From assembly GCF_004217175.1 (NCBI RefSeq), contig NZ_SHKI01000002.1, forward strand, positions 239,000 to 302,999: a stretch of 64,000 nt of DNA. The letters run 5' to 3'. Below, piece by piece: positions 61,172 through 64,000 of this stretch. The number at the start of each line of letters is the position of its first letter. Position 1 is the first letter of the stretch. Under the pieces are notes generated by a model. The model had not been told where the DNA came from, did not search any database, and saw nothing but the letters and a program-made list of their open reading frames with translations. Both the position numbers and the translations under genes were made by a program. Source of the DNA: Leucobacter luti (lineage in GTDB: Bacteria; Actinomycetota; Actinomycetes; Actinomycetales; Microbacteriaceae).

Positions 61172-62167
61172 CTACTGGTTTGCGAGCAGGAACTGCTCGG
61201 CGTTCTCCGAGGTGACCTCGGTGGTGGGGACGGTCTGGTCGGTGACGGTCTTGCCCTCGGCGGCGTCGACCAGCATCTGCGCGTTCGCCTCGGCGAGCTG
61301 GCGCGCGGGAGCGATGTACGCGTAGCGCCAGAACGAATCGGGCTCGGCAATGATCTCGAGCTCGGCGTCGGTCGCGTCGAGGTTGAGCAGCAGCATGCTG
61401 TCGTCGGTGGGGGAGACACCCGAGTCGGTGAGCGCCTGGTACGCGCCGAGGGCCGGATCGTTCGCGATCGCGAGCCAGACCTTCGTGGTCGGCACCGCGT
61501 TGAGCTGGTTCTGCACCGCGGCGTAGCCGTCGTCGAGGCTCAGCACCTTGTGCTCGGTGATATTGAGGTTGAGCTTCGCGTCGTCGAGCGCGTCGAGCAT
61601 GCCCTTGCCGCGGAGGCGGCCGAGGTCGGTGTCGGGCCAGCCCAGGAAGGCGACGTCGACCTTCTCATCACCGTACTTCTCGGCGATCCACTCGGCGGCG
61701 CGCTCGCCGGCGGCCCGGCCGTCGGCCTCGTGGTCGAGCACCACGGCTCCGGCGACACCCTCCCAGGTGCTGCCGTAGCCGAGCACCGGGATCCCGGCGT
61801 CGTTGGCCTGCGAGGTGACCGCGACCATCGCGTCGGACTGCACGGGGTAGCCCATGATCGCCTTGATGTCGCCCCGCACGATCCAGGACTCCCAGTCCTG
61901 CACCTGCGTCTGCGCGTTCCACTTGGGATCGTCGGTCACGAAGTCGTAGCCGGCATCGGTGACCACGGTCTCCATGAACGGCAGCATGTCGTTCCAGATC
62001 TGGATATCGAGCCCGGCGAAGCTCATGGCGACCGCGCCCTGGCTGCCGCCCGTGTCAGAGCCGGAGTCGCCGGCCGAGTCAGTGCCGCCTGACGAGCAGC
62101 CGGCGAGTGCGAGTGCCGCGGTGGCGGTGAGGGCGACCGCGGTGAGCGTGCGACGCATGCGTTTCAT
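61172..62167 (-). CDS. Sugar-type ABC transporter substrate-binding lipoprotein
   Basis: A 331-residue lipoprotein. The signal peptide ends ALALAGCSSGG, followed by a Gly/Ser/Asp linker and a periplasmic-binding protein I-like fold (IVRGDIKAIMGYPVQSDAMVAVTSQANDAGIPVLGYGSTWEG; VVLDHEADGRAAGERAAEWIAEKY; LAIANDPALGAYQALTDSGVS). It binds the ligand for the RbsA/RbsC-like pair. Ligands of this class include pentoses and related cyclic polyols. A divergent class II deacetylase gene suggests an acetylated ligand, which is only an inference. Confidence 0.9.
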   Translation of the reverse strand: MKRMRRTLTAVALTATAALALAGCSSGGTDSAGDSGSDTGGSQGAVAMSFAGLDIQIWNDMLPFMETVVTDAGYDFVTDDPKWNAQTQVQDWESWIVRGDIKAIMGYPVQSDAMVAVTSQANDAGIPVLGYGSTWEGVAGAVVLDHEADGRAAGERAAEWIAEKYGDEKVDVAFLGWPDTDLGRLRGKGMLDALDDAKLNLNITEHKVLSLDDGYAAVQNQLNAVPTTKVWLAIANDPALGAYQALTDSGVSPTDDSMLLLNLDATDAELEIIAEPDSFWRYAYIAPARQLAEANAQMLVDAAEGKTVTDQTVPTTEVTSENAEQFLLANQ

Positions 62168-62258
62168 GTCTGTGACTCCCTTGTCGTTGACGTCGTGCCC
62201 CGCGGTGGTGCGGGATGACGGCGCAGCTGGGTGTCGATCCTGACCCCCGGCGTGAATA

Positions 62259-62287
62259 ATATGACCACGTCACCCGCGGATAGTCAA
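62259..62287 (-). promoter_or_regulatory. Promoter of the sugar-type ABC operon
   Basis: A minus-strand TTGACT (62287-62282), 17-bp spacer and TCATAT (62264-62259). The -35 is a good consensus match, one of the few in the window. Confidence 0.55.
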
Positions 62288-62335
62288 TACACATTTTGAT
62301 CCGTTGCGGTTTCGTCACTGCAATGTAACTTTTGA

Positions 62336-62365
62336 TTGTGAATTGTGAATCGCGGGGTCTAGGGT
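62336..62365 (+). promoter_or_regulatory. Candidate promoter of the deacetylase gene
   Basis: TTGTGA (62336-62341), 18-bp spacer and TAGGGT (62360-62365). The -35 lies in a GATTGTGAATTGTGAATC direct repeat (7-nt period), a candidate regulator site shared with the divergent ABC operon. Confidence 0.45.
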
Positions 62366-62425
62366 GGATCGCGCCGGACCTGGGCAGCGGAGCCAAGGAG
62401 CCGGCCAAGCCGAAAGGACACCGCG

Positions 62426-63544
62426 ATGACGCGCAAAACTGGGTATGTGTGGCACGAGCAGTACGCCTGGCACGACACCGGCACTCACGCCGGGCTCGTG
62501 CCCTCGGGCGGACACGTGCAGCCCTACCGCAACTTCGAAAGCCCCGAATCGAAGACCCGGTTCGCCGGGCTCGTTGAGGTCTCCGGGTTGCTCAACAGCC
62601 TCACCCGGGTCCCCGCCCGCGAGGCGACCGACGAGGAGCTGCTGCGAGTGCACACCGCGGGCCATGTCGAGCGGATCCGTGCGCAGTCAGATGCCGGGGG
62701 CGGAGACGCCGGCGACGGCTTCTCGCCGTTCGGGCACGGCAGCTTTGAGATCGCGAAGCTCGCAGCTGGCGGCACGCTCGCCGCCGCGGAGGCGGTGCTC
62801 GACGGGGTCGTCGACAACGCGTACGCGCTCGTGCGCCCGCCCGGGCACCACGCCGAGCCAGACCAGGGGCGCGGGTACTGCCTGTTCGCGAACGTGCCGA
62901 TCGCGATCGAGGCGCTCCGGGCCGCCGGCCGCGTGCGTCGCGTCGCCATCTTTGACTACGACGTGCACCACGGGAACGGCGCCCAGAAGATCTACTGGGA
63001 CGATCCAGACGTGCTCACCATCTCGGTGCACCAGGACCGCCTGTTCCCCGTCGACAGTGGCCTCACCGACGAGCAGGGCGGCGGTCCGGGCGCTGGCACC
63101 AACATCAACGTGCCCCTGCCGGCCGGCTCCGGTGACGGCGCATACTGGTCGGCCGTTGACCGCGTCGCCGGACCGGCGATCCGGTCGTTCGCCCCGGACA
63201 TCATCCTCGTGTCGAGCGGCTTCGACCCCTCCGCGCTCGACCCGCTGGGCCGCATGAGCGTCACCTCTGCCGGATTCCGCGGGATCGCCGAGCGGCTGCT
63301 CGACATCGCCGCCGACGCCTGCGACGGCAAGATCGTGTTCTCGCACGAGGGCGGCTACTCGGCCGTGCACGTTCCGTTCTGCGGGGTCGCCGTGCTTGAG
63401 GCGCTGAGCGGCATCACCACCGGCGTCGAAGACCCGTTCAACGTGTCGATCGGCGACTCGCCCACGCGCGAACTCACCGCCTGGCAGACTGACGTGATCG
63501 ACCGCTCCGCGGAACTCGCGCGTGCGCTCGGCATGATCGTCTAG
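62426..63544 (+). CDS. Class II histone-deacetylase-like amidohydrolase
   Basis: A 372-residue zinc deacetylase. Zinc ligands are Asp179, His181 (IFDYDVHHGNGAQ) and Asp267 (SSGFDPSALDPLGRM). The tandem catalytic histidines are His141/His142 (RPPGHHAEPD) and the transition-state Tyr is 311 (HEGGYSAVH). This matches the bacterial HDAC-like amidohydrolases closely in length and numbering. Likely substrates are acetylated small amides or acyl-lysines; it is not the acetylpolyamine type by its short N-terminus, but this is a weak argument. An AAAGGA Shine-Dalgarno lies upstream. The gene is divergent from a sugar-type importer and convergent with an Lrp-type regulator. Confidence 0.92.
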   Translation: MTRKTGYVWHEQYAWHDTGTHAGLVPSGGHVQPYRNFESPESKTRFAGLVEVSGLLNSLTRVPAREATDEELLRVHTAGHVERIRAQSDAGGGDAGDGFSPFGHGSFEIAKLAAGGTLAAAEAVLDGVVDNAYALVRPPGHHAEPDQGRGYCLFANVPIAIEALRAAGRVRRVAIFDYDVHHGNGAQKIYWDDPDVLTISVHQDRLFPVDSGLTDEQGGGPGAGTNINVPLPAGSGDGAYWSAVDRVAGPAIRSFAPDIILVSSGFDPSALDPLGRMSVTSAGFRGIAERLLDIAADACDGKIVFSHEGGYSAVHVPFCGVAVLEALSGITTGVEDPFNVSIGDSPTRELTAWQTDVIDRSAELARALGMIV

Positions 63545-63626
63545 CGCTCCGGGCGAATGGCTCCGGGCCCACAGGCGGTCCGGAGTCGAGCGGCTCGTGA
63601 ACGCTCCGTCCGGCGGCTCCTGGCTG

Positions 63627-63701
63627 GGCGAGCGGGTGCCGCCCGGCGGTGTCCGGCGGGGCGAGCGGGCGCTGCCCGGCGGTGTCGGGCGGGGCGAGCG
63701 G
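63627..63701. repeat. 33-nt tandem repeat between deacetylase and Lrp genes
   Basis: Just over two copies of a GGCGAGCGGG... unit (63627-63659 and 63660-63692, then a partial). Unit 2 differs at three positions. It lies in the convergent intergenic space and appears non-coding. Confidence 0.8.
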
Positions 63702-63720
63702 GTGGCGAAAAGCCGCCCGA

Positions 63721-64000
63721 CTAGCGCCCGTTCGTCGTGGGAAACACCGGCCGGTGCGTGTGCACCGAGTCGTAGAGAAACGTCTCGATGCGCGACACCC
63801 CGTTCACCTCTCGGATCTGTCTGTTGATCAGCGAAAAGAGCTCACCAGGGGTCTGCGCGTACACCTCGACGAGCAGGCTGAAACTGCCCGAGCCGAGCAC
63901 GATGTAGCGCACACCCGGAAACTCCGAGATGTCATCGGCGACCCGGTCGATGTCGCCGCGCACCTCGATCTGCAGGCTCGCGATGCTGCGCAGCCCGACC
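63721..64000 (-). CDS. Lrp/AsnC-family regulator, C-terminal part
   Basis: The gene enters from the right edge; about 92 C-terminal residues are visible. They form the RAM/AsnC ligand-binding domain (LQIEVRGDIDRVADDISEFPGVRYIVLGSGSFSLLVEVYAQTPGELFSLINRQIREVNGVSRIETFLY). The HTH domain is outside the window. It may regulate the neighbouring deacetylase or sugar-type ABC genes. Confidence 0.85.
   Translation of the reverse strand, partial: VGLRSIASLQIEVRGDIDRVADDISEFPGVRYIVLGSGSFSLLVEVYAQTPGELFSLINRQIREVNGVSRIETFLYDSVHTHRPVFPTTNGR

Overview
The window is very GC-rich, with GTG and TTG starts, many 4-bp ATGA overlaps and -10 boxes of the TANNNT type placed directly before start codons. Gene content (a DUF2520 protein before lysS, clpC, a class II fumarase, DUF4245 with xseB, a PIN-PhoH protein, a LPXTG pilus) points to an actinobacterium of the family Microbacteriaceae, perhaps Leucobacter-like. 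The genus is an inference, not a sequence match. No rRNA, tRNA, CRISPR array, transposase or phage gene was seen.

Layout. 1-13 kb is housekeeping: the end of a PH-domain-like membrane protein, a DUF2520 protein, lysS, a small membrane protein, cardiolipin synthase, a histidine phosphatase, clpC, a DHA2 efflux pump, CorA and an ArgA-like acetyltransferase. 13-20 kb is a minus-strand oligopeptide ABC importer translationally coupled to an intact C39-type cysteine peptidase. 20-26.4 kb holds a C-S lyase/LysR pair and a PucR regulator divergent from a glutarate CoA-transferase/glutaryl-CoA dehydrogenase pair. 26.4-32.4 kb is a three-gene sortase pilus locus. 32.4-35.6 kb has palindromes and a pentanucleotide microsatellite, then a GntR/DUF1648/CPBP-protease operon.

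35.7-43 kb is a minus-strand mtnA / BMP-type nucleoside ABC importer / DUF985 cupin operon. A PIN-PhoH gene and a MarR-regulated RND pump follow (43.2-48.5 kb). At 48.6-52.5 kb a two-component system is flanked by two paralogous ankyrin-repeat lipoproteins, with related palindromic operators before both outer transcription units. Then come a FadR-type regulator divergent from a CynX-type MFS transporter, a TPR protein, and fumC / carbonic anhydrase / DUF4245 / xseB. The window ends with a ribose-type ABC importer divergent from a class II histone-deacetylase-like enzyme, and a truncated Lrp/AsnC regulator.

Several units pair an importer with an enzyme likely to act on its cargo: peptide importer with C39 peptidase, nucleoside importer with MtnA, sugar-type importer with a deacetylase. 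Terminator-like hairpins sit just after the abundant product (binding protein or major pilin) in three operons. Intergenic space carries two families of palindromic repeats and many short tandem repeats, some read in frame as Pro/Ala/Glu-rich tails.
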